NCBI GenBank assembly: GCA_903945325.1
Contig: CAJAVE010000371.1
Span: 1 to 32,235, forward strand
Reading direction: 5' to 3'
From: an uncultured beta proteobacterium
GTDB taxonomy: Bacteria > Pseudomonadota > Gammaproteobacteria > Burkholderiales > Burkholderiaceae_C
Length of the DNA: 32,235 bases
In this document: in pieces, positions 16,401-25,199 of the stretch
How positions within the stretch are numbered: the first letter of the stretch is position 1
Layout of the letters: each line of letters begins with the position of its first letter
Translations under genes and position numbers: made by a program
The notes under the pieces: model-generated
Database searches by the model: none
What the model saw: the letters and a program-made list of their open reading frames with translations, nothing else
What the model was told of the DNA's origin: nothing

Positions 16401-17419
16401 TTGTGGCCCACGCGGGTTACTTCGAGCCACTCGGCCTGGGGCGTGACCATGCGCCAGGAGGCCAGATTGTCCAGCGCCGTACCCCAGAGCACGGCTTTTT
16501 TTCCGCCGGCATTCATGGCGATATTGCCGCCAATGCAAGAAGCCTCGGCCGAGGTGGGGTCCACTGCAAACACAAAACCGCCGCGCTCGGCCGCGTCCGC
16601 CACCCGCTGCGTCACCACACCGGCTTCAGTCCAGACCGTCGCTACCTCGCGGTCCATGCCCGGCAAGGTGCGCATTTCCACCTCGGTCATGGCCTCCAGC
16701 TTTTCGGTGTTGATGACGGCCGATTTCCAGGTCAGCGGAATGGCGCCCCCTGTGTAGCCGGTGCCGCCGCCACGCGGAATAATGGTCAGATCCAGGTCGA
16801 TACAGCCCTTCACCAGCCTGGCCATTTCTTCTTCGGAGTCCGGCGTCAGCACCACAAACGGGTACTCCACGCGCCAGTCGGTGGCATCGGTCACATGCGA
16901 CACGCGGGACAGGCCGTCAAATTTGATGTTGTCCTTCGCGGTGAGCTTCACCAGTGCGCGCTCGGCCTTGCGCCGCAGCACGCCCACTTCGACCCAGGTC
17001 GCGTCAAAAGCCTCGACGGCGCTGCTGGCGGCGGCCAGCAGTTCGCCCACCATGGCGTCGCGCTCGGGGTCGGCCTGCGGGGTACGGCGCTTTTCGACCT
17101 CGTGCAGCCGGTGGTGCAACGCATCCACCAGCAGACTGCGCCGCTTGGGGTTGTCCAGCAGGTCGTCCTGCAAATAGGGGTTGCGCTGCACCACCCAGAT
17201 ATCACCCAGCACTTCGTACAGCATGCGTGCTGAGCGCCCGGTGCGCCGTTCACCGCGCAATTGGTTCAACAGGCCCCAGGCGCGCTGGCCCAGCAGGCGG
17301 ATCACAATCTCGCGGTCGGAAAACGAGGTGTAGTTGTACGGAATTTCACGGATGCGTTCATGCACATGCGGCTGTGCGCCGGGTGCAAGCAGGTGATTGA
17401 GCGGGGTGGGAGCGTTCAT
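13424..17419 (-). CDS. DUF3683 / FAD-linked oxidase / Fe-S / CCG-domain oxidoreductase
   Basis: 1331-aa multidomain flavin and iron-sulfur oxidoreductase, likely oxidising a 2-hydroxy acid (D-lactate/glycolate/2-hydroxyglutarate type) and passing electrons to the respiratory chain; the substrate is an inference. Domains in order: DUF3683 (about 15-170); FAD_binding_4 with [17 protein letters not shown] (about 211); FAD-oxidase C-terminal domain with [13 protein letters not shown] (about 690) and [10 protein letters not shown]; a Gly/Pro-rich linker (about 790-822); two 4Fe-4S motifs, [11 protein letters not shown] (about 863) and [12 protein letters not shown] (about 926); and two cysteine-rich CCG domains of GlcF/HdrB type (FPGCGSE about 1068, LCCGYP, SCGTC, then CCGESG about 1223 and CPSC about 1275). 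It is effectively a GlcD+GlcF fusion. ATG 17419 is preferred over the TTG at 17467, although neither has a strong ribosome-binding site. Divergent from ugpB, convergent with the PaaK-like pair. Confidence 0.85.
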   Translation of the reverse strand: MNAPTPLNHLLAPGAQPHVHERIREIPYNYTSFSDREIVIRLLGQRAWGLLNQLRGERRTGRSARMLYEVLGDIWVVQRNPYLQDDLLDNPKRRSLLVDALHHRLHEVEKRRTPQADPERDAMVGELLAAASSAVEAFDATWVEVGVLRRKAERALVKLTAKDNIKFDGLSRVSHVTDATDWRVEYPFVVLTPDSEEEMARLVKGCIDLDLTIIPRGGGTGYTGGAIPLTWKSAVINTEKLEAMTEVEMRTLPGMDREVATVWTEAGVVTQRVADAAERGGFVFAVDPTSAEASCIGGNIAMNAGGKKAVLWGTALDNLASWRMVTPQAEWLEVTRVGHNMGKIHDVETATFSLAYFKADGKTPIRTEQLVIPGKSFRKEGLGKDVTDKFLSGLPGIQKEGCDGLITSARWVVHKMPAHTRTVCLEFFGNAKDAVPSMVEIIDFMFAEQKRTGVVLAGLEHLDDRYLKAVGYATKSKRAVLPKMALFGDISGDDPDAVARATSEVVRIANSRNGEGFIAISPEARKKFWLDRKKTAAISRHTNAFKINEDVVIPLARMGEYTDGIERINIELSLRNKLALCDALTDFFESGNLPLSKGGDANDIPAAELLEDRVAQALALIAGVRQQWQAWFDGIEGQFAQLQDHTLRASWKTQLRGELQGIFTGGAFEAILAECTAIHQRILKGRVWVALHMHAGDGNVHTNIPVNSDDYDMLQAAHGAVKRIMVLARSLDGVISGEHGIGITKLEFLTDEELRPFTEYKAKVDPEGHFNKGKLLRNKELLAQYPRGLEPDFVQGFAAGPPQGETRPLGGQRPASAVERGGHIYADLTNAYTPSFGLMGHESLIMQQSDIGAIADSVKDCLRCGKCKPVCATHVPRANLLYSPRNKILATSLLVEAFLYEEQTRRGISIKHWEEFEDVADHCTVCHKCLSPCPVKIDFGDVTMNMRNLLRKMGKKSFRPGNAAAMFFLSATNPETIKLMRSLMVGVGFKAQRLANQVLRLVAKRQTAKPPATVGPAPIKEQVIHFINKKMPGGLPKKTARALLDIEDSDYVPIIRNPQTTTAETEAVFYFPGCGSERLFSQVGLATQAMLWHAGVQTVLPPGYLCCGYPQRGSGQFDKAEKIITDNRVLFHRVANTLNYLDIKTVVVSCGTCYDQLQGYKFEDIFPGSRIIDIHEYLLEKGITLPAGQGGFLYHEPCHNPMKLGDSMKTVKALVGDNVLKSERCCGESGTLGVTRPDISTQVRFRKEEEIRKGEAVLRASGAVGTKGNVKILTTCPSCLQGLTRYGNDLNNGLLEADYIVVEMANQILGADWLPHYVKTANAGGIERVLV
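14951..15030. repeat. GC-rich palindromic repeat inside the oxidoreductase coding sequence
   Basis: The segment contains GCCCCCCAAGGGGGC (14986-15000; 6-bp arms, 3-nt centre), which can also pair imperfectly with GCCTTGGGGCGGC (15008-15020), giving nested hairpins. It resembles GC-rich repeats that I associate with Comamonadaceae intergenic regions (recognition from memory, not a search). Here it is read in frame as the linker [20 protein letters not shown] between the FAD-oxidase and Fe-S parts. Confidence 0.6.
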
Positions 17420-17603
17420 CGGGAGTACAGTGGCGGTCTTGGCACCGTTTTGGGGCCGCTTGGGCAATAGAAGATGTTACCGCAGTGCAGCAATCACCTA
17501 CTGGGTAGAGTGGCAACGCCCTATTCAAACCCGCTTGAGGGAGGTCCGCCGCCTCTCTCTAATGGAAACCCCCGAGCGCCACGACACACCGAATCACGTT
17601 TAA

Positions 17604-17631
17604 TTGGACTGACACAAAGCGTGGCTACGAT
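17604..17631 (+). promoter_or_regulatory. Candidate sigma-70 promoter of the ugp operon
   Basis: TTGGAC (17604-17609) and TACGAT (17626-17631) are separated by 16 bp and lie about 27 nt upstream of the ugpB ATG, in the 239-bp divergent region. I see no convincing PhoB box (direct CTGTCAT-like repeats), although ugp operons in enterobacteria are PhoB-controlled. Start-site mapping would decide. Confidence 0.4.
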
Positions 17632-17658
17632 GAAGAAGTTTTTTTCTCAGGAGATCCC

Positions 17659-18963
17659 ATGAAGTTGAAATTCGCCGCATTGGCACTCACTACAGCGCTG
17701 TCGGTCAGCGCACAGGCACAAACCGAAATCCAGTGGTGGCATTCCATGACCGCCGTCAATGGCGAGTGGGTCAACGATCTGGCCCGCGATTTCAATGCCA
17801 GCCAGAAAGAATACAAAATTGTGCCCACCTACAAGGGCAGCTACGACGAGTCCATGACCGCTGCGGTGGCTGCTTTCCGCGCCGGCAATGCGCCCCATGT
17901 TCTACAGGTGTTTGAGGTGGGTACCGCCACCATGATGGCCAGCAAGAGCGCCATCGTACCCGTGGGCCAGGTGATGAAGGACGCTGGCCAGCCGTTTGAC
18001 CCCAAAGCCTATGTGCCCGCCGTGGCCGGTTACTACACCGCGCCAAACGGCCAGATGCTAAGCTTTCCGTTCAACAGCTCGACCACCGTTTTCTACTACA
18101 ACAAGGACGCCTTCAAAGCCGCCGGGCTGGATGCCGAAAAGGCCCCATCTACCTGGCCTGAAGTGGCGCTGGCTGCAGCCAAGCTCAAGGCCAATGGCCA
18201 CAAATGCCCTATTTCCATCTCGTGGCAGGGCTGGACCCAGCTGGAAAGCTTTTCTGCCTGGCACAACGTGGAATTTGCCACCAAACAGAATGGTCTGGGC
18301 GGCATGGACGCACGCATGAAGATCAACTCGCCGCTACATGTGCGCCACATCGAAAACCTGTCCAACATGGCAAAGCAGGGCCTGTTCGTCTACAAGGGCC
18401 GCGGCAACGTGCCGGAAGCGAGCTTTGTGTCGGGTGAGTGCGCGATGATGACGACGTCCAGCGGCTTCTACGGCAACGTCAAGAAAAACGCCAAGTTTGC
18501 CTTTGGTCTGGCTCCCCTGCCCCATTACCCTGATGTAGCCGGCGCGCCGCAAAACACCGTCATTGGCGGTGCCAGCCTGTGGGTAATGGCCGGTAAAAAG
18601 CCAGCGGAATACAAAGGCATTGCCAAATTCTTCGGCTACCTGTCCAGCCCTGAAGTGCAGTCCGCCAGCCACAAGCGGACCGGCTACCTGCCGATCACCA
18701 CGGCGGCCTTCGAGCTGACCGAAAAATCCGGTTTCTACAAGCAAAACCCCGGCACCGATGTGGCCGTGAACCAGATGATTCGCAAGGTCACGGACAAGTC
18801 GCGTGGTATCCGTTTGGGCAACTACGTGCAGATTCGTGCCGTGGAGGACGAAGAGCTCGAACAGGTGTGGGCTGGCAAGAAGAGCCCAAAGGAAGCGCTG
18901 GACTCCATCGTCAAGCGCGGCGACGAGTTGCTGGCGCGCTTTGAGAAAGCCAACAAAAAGTAA
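17659..18963 (+). CDS. ugpB: sn-Glycerol-3-phosphate ABC transporter, periplasmic binding protein UgpB
   Basis: Periplasmic solute-binding component that delivers sn-glycerol-3-phosphate or glycerophosphodiesters to the UgpAEC permease. 434 aa, close to the family length of about 438. It has a Sec signal peptide (MKLKFAALALTTALSVSAQA, cleavage before QTEIQWW) and a family 1 extracellular solute-binding fold (WWHSMTAVNGEWVNDLARDFN, SFPFNSSTTVFYYNKDAF, GGASLWVMAGKKP). The start is supported by AGGAG about 7 nt upstream of ATG 17659. It is the first gene of ugpBAECQ, in the same order as in E. coli. A 39-bp gap separates it from ugpA, the largest gap in the operon, consistent with separate, higher expression of the binding protein (inference). 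Confidence 0.93.
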   Translation: MKLKFAALALTTALSVSAQAQTEIQWWHSMTAVNGEWVNDLARDFNASQKEYKIVPTYKGSYDESMTAAVAAFRAGNAPHVLQVFEVGTATMMASKSAIVPVGQVMKDAGQPFDPKAYVPAVAGYYTAPNGQMLSFPFNSSTTVFYYNKDAFKAAGLDAEKAPSTWPEVALAAAKLKANGHKCPISISWQGWTQLESFSAWHNVEFATKQNGLGGMDARMKINSPLHVRHIENLSNMAKQGLFVYKGRGNVPEASFVSGECAMMTTSSGFYGNVKKNAKFAFGLAPLPHYPDVAGAPQNTVIGGASLWVMAGKKPAEYKGIAKFFGYLSSPEVQSASHKRTGYLPITTAAFELTEKSGFYKQNPGTDVAVNQMIRKVTDKSRGIRLGNYVQIRAVEDEELEQVWAGKKSPKEALDSIVKRGDELLARFEKANKK

Positions 18964-19002
18964 ACTACGCGCCTCTGCGGCAACATTTCGGTCGACTGAA
19001 CA

Positions 19003-19884
19003 GTGGATAAACGCGTTTTCTTCAAATCGGCCTGGCTGCCTTGGGTGCTGATTGCACCCCAGGTGGCCGTCATTTCCGTGTTTTTCTTCTGGCCAGCGGC
19101 CGAAACCCTGTTGCAATCGGCCCAGCAATCGGATGCCTTTGGCACCTCGGTTGAGTGGGTCGGTTTTGAGAATTTCCGCAACCTGTGGAACGATGAGTCG
19201 TATCTGGCGTCATTCAAGACCACCGCTATTTTTTCGGCATTGGTGGCGTGCTTCGGACTGAGCCTGTCGTTGATTCTGGCCGTATTCGCGGACCGCGTGG
19301 TTCGCGGCTCCAATGTCTACCGCACTTTTCTGATCTGGCCCTATGCCGTAGCGCCGGCGGTTGCCGGTGTTCTCTGGCTCTTCATGTTCGCGCCCAGCAT
19401 TGGCATCGTGTCGTATGCGATTCGGGAACTGGGAATGAACTGGGACCCACTGCTCAACAGTGACCACGCCATGCTGCTGATCGTGATGGCCGCGGTGTGG
19501 AAGCAGATTTCGTACAACTTCCTGTTCTTTCTGGCCGGTTTGCAGTCAATACCGAAATCGCTGATTGAAGCGGCCTCCATGGATGGCGCACGGCCCTGGC
19601 GGCGCTTTTGGACCATACAGTTTCCGCTGCTCTCGCCCACCACGTTCTTCCTGTTGGTCATCAACATCGTCTATGCGTTTTTTGACACCTTCGCAATCGT
19701 GGACGCAGCCACCAAAGGCGGCCCCGGCAAGGACACGGCCATCCTGGTCTACAAAATGTATTTCGACGGTTTCAAGGCACTGGATCTGGGTGGCTCAGCC
19801 GCTCAGGGCGTAGTGCTGATGGTGATCGTGGTGTCACTCACTGTGGTTCAGTTCCGCTTCGTAGAGAAGAAGGTGAATTACTGA
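19003..19884 (+). CDS. ugpA: sn-Glycerol-3-phosphate ABC transporter permease UgpA
   Basis: Inner-membrane permease subunit, 293 aa, with about six predicted membrane segments ([20 protein letters not shown], then [15 protein letters not shown], among others). It carries the EAA loop that docks to the ATPase ([20 protein letters not shown], about residue 188). It pairs with UgpE. The start is GTG 19003 ([14 protein letters not shown]), matching the usual N-terminus of the family, though the ribosome-binding site is poor. The TGA stop shares its A with the ATG of ugpE (a one-base overlap), so the two are translationally coupled. Confidence 0.92.
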   Translation: MDKRVFFKSAWLPWVLIAPQVAVISVFFFWPAAETLLQSAQQSDAFGTSVEWVGFENFRNLWNDESYLASFKTTAIFSALVACFGLSLSLILAVFADRVVRGSNVYRTFLIWPYAVAPAVAGVLWLFMFAPSIGIVSYAIRELGMNWDPLLNSDHAMLLIVMAAVWKQISYNFLFFLAGLQSIPKSLIEAASMDGARPWRRFWTIQFPLLSPTTFFLLVINIVYAFFDTFAIVDAATKGGPGKDTAILVYKMYFDGFKALDLGGSAAQGVVLMVIVVSLTVVQFRFVEKKVNY

Positions 19885-20735
19885 TGGTTGAACGCCGCCC
19901 CTGGCTTACGGCCTTGTCCCACCTGGTGCTGATCGTTGGTGTGCTGATCGTGGCATTTCCGGTGTACATCACCTTTGTGGCGAGCACCCAGACCTCGGAT
20001 GCCATTGTCCAGTCCCCCATGCCCATGCTTCCGGGTGGACATCTGATAGAGAATTACACGACGGCGCTTACAGGCACACGGGCCGGCAGCGGATCCCACG
20101 CTTCGGTCGGACGCATGATGGTGGTCAGTCTGGTCACGGCACTGGTTATCTCGTTGGGGAAAATCACCATTTCTCTGTTTTCCGCTTTTGCTTTGGTGTA
20201 CTTTCGCTTTCCCTTCCGCATGGCTTTTTTCTGGGCTATTTTCATCACGCTGATGCTGCCGGTGGAGGTGCGAATTGGCCCCACCTACAAGGTGGTGTCA
20301 GACTTGGGCATGCTCAACTCCTACGCCGGGCTGACCATTCCGCTGATTGCCTCGGCCACTGCCACCTTCCTGTTCCGCCAGTTCTTCCTGACGGTTCCCG
20401 ACGAGTTGGTGGAAGCAGCCCGGGTGGACGGTGCGGGGCCTATGCGTTTCTTCAAGGACATACTGGTGCCGCTGTCCCGCACCAGCATGGCGGCCCTTTT
20501 TGTGATCCAGTTCATTTATGGTTGGAACCAGTACCTCTGGCCCCTTTTGGTGACAACCGAAGAGAATATGTACCCGGTGGTTATTGGCATCAAGCAGATG
20601 ATTTCGGGTGGCGATGCACAAACCGAGTGGAACATCGTCATGGCCACCGCCATGCTGGCCATGCTGCCGCCAGCGCTGGTGGTCATGCTGATGCAAAAGT
20701 GGTTTGTCAAAGGTTTGGTGGATACAGAAAAATAA
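19884..20735 (+). CDS. ugpE: sn-Glycerol-3-phosphate ABC transporter permease UgpE
   Basis: Second inner-membrane permease subunit, 283 aa, close to the length of E. coli UgpE. It has an N-terminal membrane anchor ([21 protein letters not shown]), further hydrophobic segments and an EAA motif ([20 protein letters not shown]). The [12 protein letters not shown] segment and the [15 protein letters not shown]-terminus are typical of UgpE. The start ATG overlaps the ugpA stop by one base, and the stop overlaps the ugpC start by one base (TAATG). Confidence 0.93.
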   Translation: MVERRPWLTALSHLVLIVGVLIVAFPVYITFVASTQTSDAIVQSPMPMLPGGHLIENYTTALTGTRAGSGSHASVGRMMVVSLVTALVISLGKITISLFSAFALVYFRFPFRMAFFWAIFITLMLPVEVRIGPTYKVVSDLGMLNSYAGLTIPLIASATATFLFRQFFLTVPDELVEAARVDGAGPMRFFKDILVPLSRTSMAALFVIQFIYGWNQYLWPLLVTTEENMYPVVIGIKQMISGGDAQTEWNIVMATAMLAMLPPALVVMLMQKWFVKGLVDTEK

Positions 20736-21751
20736 TGGCTTCAATCGAACTCAAAAACGTCGTCAAACGCTACGGCACCGGCAAATCTGCCAACCAGGTC
20801 ATCCATGGTGTGAATGCGCAGATTGGGGATGGCGAGTTCGTCGTCATCGTCGGTCCCTCGGGCTGCGGAAAGTCCACGCTCCTGCGCATGGTGGCCGGGC
20901 TTGAAGAGATCAGCGGTGGTGACATCAGCATTGGCGGGCGCGTGGTCAACAACCTGGAGCCGTCCGAGCGCGACATCGCCATGGTGTTCCAAAACTACGC
21001 GCTTTACCCCCATATGAGCGTGTTCGACAACATGGCCTACGGACTCAAGATTGCCAAGGTGCCGCTGGACGAAATCAAGGCGCGCGTGGACAAGGCGGCC
21101 AAGATTCTGGAAATCGGCCCGTTCATGGCACGCAAGCCGCGCGAACTCTCGGGCGGCCAGCGCCAGCGGGTAGCCATGGGCCGAGCCATCGTGCGCCAGC
21201 CACAGGTGTTTCTGTTTGACGAGCCCCTCAGCAACCTGGATGCCAAACTGCGCGCCCAGACCCGGCTCGAAATCCAGAAACTGCACCGCGAGCTGGGCAT
21301 CACCTCCCTGTTCGTGACGCACGACCAAGTGGAGGCCATGACGCTGGCCCAGCGCATGATCGTGATGAATGGCGGCGTCATGGAGCAGTTTGGTACGCCC
21401 GAAGAGGTCTATACCCGCCCGGCAACCACCTTTGTGGCCAGCTTTATCGGCTCGCCACCCATGAATTTGCTCAAAAATGCGCCCGACGCCAAGCCCGGCG
21501 TCATCACCGGCGTCAGACCTGAGCACCTGGACATCACCGACACCGGTTGGGCGCTCAAGGTCGAGGCGGTCGAAATGCTCGGCGCAGAGCGACTGGTGTA
21601 CGGGCGCTGGGCGCACAGCCAGTCGGACGAATTGGTCATCCTGCGCACCGAAGAGTCGCACTTTGTCCCCGTGCTGGGCAGCACGGTGCATGTGACACCC
21701 CGGCCGGACCGCATTCACCATTTTGATGCCGCGACGGGAAAACGTCTGTGA
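20735..21751 (+). CDS. ugpC: sn-Glycerol-3-phosphate ABC transporter ATP-binding protein UgpC
   Basis: Cytoplasmic ATPase powering UgpAE, 338 aa (MalK/UgpC class, slightly shorter than the usual 355-370). Walker [10 protein letters not shown] (about residue 39), Q-loop in [13 protein letters not shown], signature [14 protein letters not shown], Walker [15 protein letters not shown] and switch His in [10 protein letters not shown] are all intact. A C-terminal TOBE-like region follows ([11 protein letters not shown]). The ATG at 20735 ([14 protein letters not shown]) is chosen because it begins the ABC fold and couples to the ugpE stop. It overlaps ugpQ by 4 bp. Confidence 0.95.
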   Translation: MASIELKNVVKRYGTGKSANQVIHGVNAQIGDGEFVVIVGPSGCGKSTLLRMVAGLEEISGGDISIGGRVVNNLEPSERDIAMVFQNYALYPHMSVFDNMAYGLKIAKVPLDEIKARVDKAAKILEIGPFMARKPRELSGGQRQRVAMGRAIVRQPQVFLFDEPLSNLDAKLRAQTRLEIQKLHRELGITSLFVTHDQVEAMTLAQRMIVMNGGVMEQFGTPEEVYTRPATTFVASFIGSPPMNLLKNAPDAKPGVITGVRPEHLDITDTGWALKVEAVEMLGAERLVYGRWAHSQSDELVILRTEESHFVPVLGSTVHVTPRPDRIHHFDAATGKRL

Positions 21752-22533
21752 CGGACATTGCGCTTCCCGACTGGCCTTACCCGCGCTGGATCGCCCACCG
21801 GGGTGCGGGCAAACTCGCGCCCGAGAACACGCTGGCGGCATTTCGCGTCGGCGCGGCGCACGGATACCGCATGTTCGAGTGCGATGTGAAGCTCAGCAGC
21901 GATGGCGTGCCCTTCTTGATGCACGACGCAACCCTGCAGCGCACCACCAACGCCCGCGCCAAATTGGGGGCTGGCAACAGTGCAGTGGGGGGTGACCACA
22001 GCTGGGGCGCCCTGGCGCGACTGGATGCCGGCAGCTGGCACTCACGCGCATTTGCGGGCGAGCCGCTGCCAACGCTCGAGGCCGTGGCCGCGTTTTGCAT
22101 CCGCAACGGCCACTGCCTGAACATTGAAATCAAGCCCACACCGGGTACCGCCCAGAACACAGGCGAAGTGGTGGCCCGCGAAGCCGCCCGCTTGTGGGCC
22201 GGGCAGACCGTGCCGCCGTTGTTGACCTCGTTTGAGCCTGACGCCCTGCGCGGCGCCATGGACACCCAACCCGGGTTGCCCCGTGGCCTCCTGCTGGACA
22301 CGCTGTGGACAGGTTGGCTGGAAACCGCGCTAGTGTTGGACTGCAAAGCCATCGTCTGCAACCAGGCCCTATGGGACCGCAGTAGCATCACGCAAGCCCA
22401 GAGCGCAGGCTTTCGAACGCTGAGCTACACCGTCAACGACGAATGGGCGGTGCAGCGGCTGATAGCCCTGGGCCTTGATGGCATCATTACCGACAGGGTG
22501 GATCTGTTCAGCCCGCTCGATTGCGCTGATTGA
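21748..22533 (+). CDS. ugpQ: Cytoplasmic glycerophosphodiester phosphodiesterase UgpQ
   Basis: Hydrolyses glycerophosphodiesters to sn-glycerol-3-phosphate and an alcohol, acting on substrates brought in by UgpBAEC. 261 aa, GDPD TIM-barrel. Catalytic and metal motifs are present: IAHRGAG (first His and Arg), APENTLAAF (Glu), [11 protein letters not shown] (Glu/Asp), [13 protein letters not shown] (second His, Asp) and LNIEIKPT (Glu, Lys). There is no signal peptide, which fits UgpQ rather than periplasmic GlpQ. The start is GTG 21748, overlapping the ugpC stop (GTGA). It is the last gene of the operon; 175 bp follow before pilD. Confidence 0.93.
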   Translation: MTDIALPDWPYPRWIAHRGAGKLAPENTLAAFRVGAAHGYRMFECDVKLSSDGVPFLMHDATLQRTTNARAKLGAGNSAVGGDHSWGALARLDAGSWHSRAFAGEPLPTLEAVAAFCIRNGHCLNIEIKPTPGTAQNTGEVVAREAARLWAGQTVPPLLTSFEPDALRGAMDTQPGLPRGLLLDTLWTGWLETALVLDCKAIVCNQALWDRSSITQAQSAGFRTLSYTVNDEWAVQRLIALGLDGIITDRVDLFSPLDCAD

Positions 22534-22566
22534 CTTGCCTATTCCACGCTGACGTTCGCGCAATAA

Positions 22567-22582
22567 GCAAAGCGCGCTTTGC
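22567..22582. repeat. 16-bp perfect palindrome between ugpQ and pilD
   Basis: GCAAAGCGCGCTTTGC is identical to its reverse complement. It lies 34 bp after the ugpQ stop and is not followed by T residues, so it is not an obvious intrinsic terminator. It could still act as an RNA stabilising stem, a protein-binding site or part of a dispersed repeat. Confidence 0.4.
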
Positions 22583-22672
22583 GCTAGGCGCTGCCGTAGT
22601 TCTTCCTTGGAGATCCCGGTGGCCGTGAGGCAGGGGGCATTTTGTTTACTTTTTGAGGTATGGTTGACAAGT

Positions 22673-22686
22673 GGCCTTTTTAGGCC
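22673..22686 (+). promoter_or_regulatory. Small hairpin in the pilD leader, next to a TTGACA box
   Basis: GGCCT-TTTT-AGGCC forms a short 5-bp stem 22 nt before the pilD ATG. A perfect -35 word TTGACA (22664-22669) lies just upstream, but I see no good -10 at 16-18 bp. The 22534-22708 interval probably holds the pilD-coaE promoter, but I cannot place it firmly. Confidence 0.25.
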
Positions 22687-22708
22687 CGGTTTTACAAGGT
22701 TCAGAAAA

Positions 22709-23557
22709 ATGCTTGGAAGTGATTTGCAATGGTTTGACGCATCGATTTTTGCTGTTTTGGGTCTCGTGATTGGAAGTTTTTTGAATGTGGTGGTGCACCG
22801 GTTGCCCAAAATGCTGGAGTTGGAGTGGGCCCGTGAATGCGCAGAGATGTCTGGAAAGCCGATGGAGGAGGCCGCGCCCTACAACCTGGTGGTGCCGCGC
22901 TCGCGATGTCCGCGCTGTGGTCATCAAATTCAATGGTACGAAAATGTACCTGTGTTGAGCTACCTGGCTTTGAAGGGGCGCTGCTCTGCATGCAAAGCGC
23001 CTATCGGCGCGCGTTACCCTTTGGTGGAGGTTGTGTCGTCTGCCATTTTCTTTTATTGCGGCTGGCGGTGGGGTGCAACGGCACAGGGCATGGTGTGGTG
23101 TGCTTTTGCAGCAATGCTAGTGACGCTAGCGCTGATTGACTGGGATACCACCTTGTTGCCTGATGACTTGACGTTGCCGTTGTTGTGGCTGGGTTTGCTG
23201 GCTGCCGCAATGAAGTGGACGCCGGTTGACCTGACTAGTGCTTTCTGGGGTGCAGTGGGTGGCTATATGTCGTTGTGGTTGGTGTATTGGGGGTTCAAGC
23301 TTGCGACGGGCAAAGAAGGCATGGGCTACGGGGATTTCAAGTTGTTTGCGGCGCTGGGGGTGTGGTTTGGTTGGCAAACTTTGATTCCGATCATTTTGAT
23401 TGCCTCGGTGATTGGCGCCGTTGTGGGGATTGCGATGAAATTTACCACCGGACTTCGCGAGGGGGGGTATGTTCCATTTGGCCCGTTTTTGGCCGGTGCT
23501 GGCTTTGCTGCCCTGTTTGTAGGCAGCAGTAGCTTGCAAGGTGCGATAGGTCTTTAA
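22709..23557 (+). CDS. pilD: Prepilin peptidase / N-methyltransferase PilD
   Basis: Bifunctional inner-membrane aspartic protease (A24 family) that cleaves type IV prepilin and type II pseudopilin leaders and N-methylates the new terminus. 282 aa. N-terminal segment FAVLGLVIGSFLNVVVHRLP, then the zinc-binding cytoplasmic domain CPRCGHQ (about residue 67) and CSACKAP (about 92), then membrane segments bearing the two catalytic Asp motifs, LIDWDTTLLPDD (about 143) and GMGYGDFK (about 205). ATG 22709 with AAGG upstream is preferred over the TTG at 22607, because homology begins at DASIFAVLG. In many Burkholderiales pilB and pilC lie upstream; here the ugp operon does. coaE follows closely. Confidence 0.95.
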   Translation: MLGSDLQWFDASIFAVLGLVIGSFLNVVVHRLPKMLELEWARECAEMSGKPMEEAAPYNLVVPRSRCPRCGHQIQWYENVPVLSYLALKGRCSACKAPIGARYPLVEVVSSAIFFYCGWRWGATAQGMVWCAFAAMLVTLALIDWDTTLLPDDLTLPLLWLGLLAAAMKWTPVDLTSAFWGAVGGYMSLWLVYWGFKLATGKEGMGYGDFKLFAALGVWFGWQTLIPIILIASVIGAVVGIAMKFTTGLREGGYVPFGPFLAGAGFAALFVGSSSLQGAIGL

Positions 23558-23573
23558 GGTTGTGGGGAACACC

Positions 23574-24179
23574 ATGGCTGCACTTCGGTTGGGCCTGACC
23601 GGGGGCATTGGTAGTGGTAAGTCCACGGTGGCAGGCTTGTTCGCCAAAGGTGGGGCCGCTGTGATTGATGCCGATGCCATTTCAAGAACGGCTACTGGCG
23701 TGGGCGGGCGGGCCATTGATGCGCTGAGGGAGGCATTTGGTGCAACGATGCTGACTGCTCAGGGGGCTCTGGACCGCGATCAAATGCGCGCCATGGTTTT
23801 TTCAGATCCGTCGGCCAAAGCCCGGCTGGAGGGCATTGTGCACCCGCTGGTTGGCATGGCGATTGCAGAGCAAGCCATGCAGGCGAGCCTGGCCGGCGCG
23901 CGTTGTATTGTGTTTGATATTCCGCTGCTGGTGGAGTCGCTCCATTGGCGAACGACGCTTGATCGTGTGTTGGTGGTTGACTGCACGGAAGGTACACAGG
24001 TACAAAGGGTGTGCGCCCGCAGTGGATTGGCTGGCGATGCGGTTGTAAAAATAATTGCAGCGCAGGCGAGCCGACTTTCGCGACTGAGGGCGGCAGATCT
24101 TGTGGTGTTCAACGATGGCATTACCATTGAGGATCTTGCACGGCAGGTGCATCAAATGAGTACCCAGTTCAAGCTATGA
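23574..24179 (+). CDS. coaE: Dephospho-CoA kinase CoaE
   Basis: Last step of coenzyme A synthesis: ATP-dependent phosphorylation of dephospho-CoA on the ribose 3'-OH, in the cytoplasm. 201 aa, the usual length. Walker A/P-loop LGLTGGIGSGKST at residues 5-17, DADAISR (the substrate-binding Asp), HPLV, and FDIPLLVES, all typical of CoaE. I prefer ATG 23574 (MAALRLGLTGG), which has GGGGA about 6 nt upstream; GTG 23562 is an in-frame alternative adding four residues. It lies 16 bp after pilD and 22 bp before zapD, probably co-transcribed. Confidence 0.94.
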   Translation: MAALRLGLTGGIGSGKSTVAGLFAKGGAAVIDADAISRTATGVGGRAIDALREAFGATMLTAQGALDRDQMRAMVFSDPSAKARLEGIVHPLVGMAIAEQAMQASLAGARCIVFDIPLLVESLHWRTTLDRVLVVDCTEGTQVQRVCARSGLAGDAVVKIIAAQASRLSRLRAADLVVFNDGITIEDLARQVHQMSTQFKL

Positions 24180-24201
24180 TTCGGCGACCGGAAAATTCAG
24201 C

Positions 24202-24957
24202 GTGATCCTATACGAATACCCCTTTAACGAGCGAATTCGCACTTATTTGCGACTCGAGCATTTGTTTTTGCGCCTGTCGGAATTTATGGGCCGCGAGAAC
24301 CCGCTGGATCACCATTTCGCAATCGCCTCCATGTTCGAAGTGATGGATGTAGGGGCTCGTGCGGACTTGAAGTCTGACGTGCTGAAAGATCTGGACAAGC
24401 AAAAGCAGATTTTGAATGCTTACCGTGGTAACCCGGCGATTTCTGAAGCGGTTCTGGATGGAATCATTCACAAGCTGGAGCGTTGTTTTGCCGCGCTGAA
24501 CGCGCAACCCGGAAAGGCGGGGCAGGCACTGACGGAGAACGATTGGCTGATGAGTATTCGCAGCAGAGTTGGAATTCCGGGCGGGACGTGTGAGTTTGAT
24601 TTGCCAGCTTATTTTGCCTGGCAACACCGTGACGCGGGTTCGCGACAAGCTGATTTGCAGCGTTGGGCCTCTACGCTGGCGCCATTGGCAGAGTCGATTC
24701 ATGTTTTGCTTAAGTTGTTACGCGACTCTGGAGCACCGCAAAAGGTGATTGCAGTGGGTGGGCAATTTCAACAAAACTTGCCGCAGGGCAGGACGTTTCA
24801 GCTTTTGCGCATGTCCATAAATGACGAATTGGGGTTGGTGCCAGAAATCAGTGGTAACCGGCTGATGGTTTCGATTCGGTTGATGCGCCATGGCGAAGAC
24901 GACCGCCTGCACACCTGCACGGAAGATGGTGCATTTGAACTAACGCTGTGTTCTTGA
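24202..24957 (+). CDS. zapD: Cell division protein ZapD (FtsZ-bundling; DUF1342/YacF)
   Basis: Cytoplasmic Z-ring-associated protein that cross-links FtsZ filaments. 251 aa, matching the family at about 250. Recognisable features are the start ILYEYPFNERIRTYLRLEHLF, the central helical region, PLAESIHVLLKLLRDSG and the C-terminal beta part with MSINDELGLVPEISGNRLMVSIR. It starts at GTG 24202. Its order after coaE and before yacG is the conserved proteobacterial arrangement. Its last codons overlap the longest possible yacG reading frame but not the preferred yacG start. Confidence 0.92.
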   Translation: MILYEYPFNERIRTYLRLEHLFLRLSEFMGRENPLDHHFAIASMFEVMDVGARADLKSDVLKDLDKQKQILNAYRGNPAISEAVLDGIIHKLERCFAALNAQPGKAGQALTENDWLMSIRSRVGIPGGTCEFDLPAYFAWQHRDAGSRQADLQRWASTLAPLAESIHVLLKLLRDSGAPQKVIAVGGQFQQNLPQGRTFQLLRMSINDELGLVPEISGNRLMVSIRLMRHGEDDRLHTCTEDGAFELTLCS

Positions 24958-24968
24958 GCGGAGCAACA

Positions 24969-25199
24969 GTGCCAAGCGATCATCCTGAGGAGCACTCTGG
25001 CAAGCCGATGGTGGACAGGATTGTGCGCTGCCCTACTTGCGGAGGTGACAGCGTCTATGCTGCATCGAATACCGCGCGCCCATTTTGTAGCGTGCGCTGC
25101 AAGAATATGGATTTTGGTGCCTGGGCGAGCGAAAACTTCAGGGTAGCGGCGTCCGCTGCGTCAGAAGATGGAGAGTCTGGCGACACCAGCCTGCACTAG
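24969..25199 (+). CDS. yacG: Zinc-binding DNA gyrase inhibitor YacG
   Basis: Small cytoplasmic zinc protein of 76 aa. E. coli YacG binds GyrB and inhibits gyrase. The zinc site is visible as RCPTCGG and PFCSVRCKNMDFGAWASE, the conserved CxxC...CxxxC pattern with the family DLGxW-like segment. I chose GTG 24969 because GGAG lies 5 nt upstream. Possible alternatives are GTG 24948, overlapping zapD, and ATG 25008, which has a poorly spaced GAGGAG. The stop codon overlaps that of the convergent mutT gene in one CTAG tetranucleotide. Confidence 0.9.
   Translation: MPSDHPEEHSGKPMVDRIVRCPTCGGDSVYAASNTARPFCSVRCKNMDFGAWASENFRVAASAASEDGESGDTSLH

Noticed and set aside
16037-17233. 398-aa plus-strand open frame opposite the DUF3683 oxidoreductase
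   Set aside because: It lies wholly antisense to recognised domains and its His/Gly/Arg-rich composition is typical of high-GC shadows. The same holds for the frames at 13823-14629 and 15300-16007.
17468-17658. PhoB box upstream of ugpB
   Set aside because: No pair of CTGTCAT-like direct repeats at 11-bp spacing was found; only a sigma-70-like promoter is supported.
20741-21841. 366-aa minus-strand open frame opposite ugpC
   Set aside because: It is antisense to an ABC ATPase with all motifs intact and has no recognisable domain.
22567-22582. Intrinsic terminator of the ugp operon
   Set aside because: The palindrome is not followed by a T-run, so it does not meet the usual criterion.
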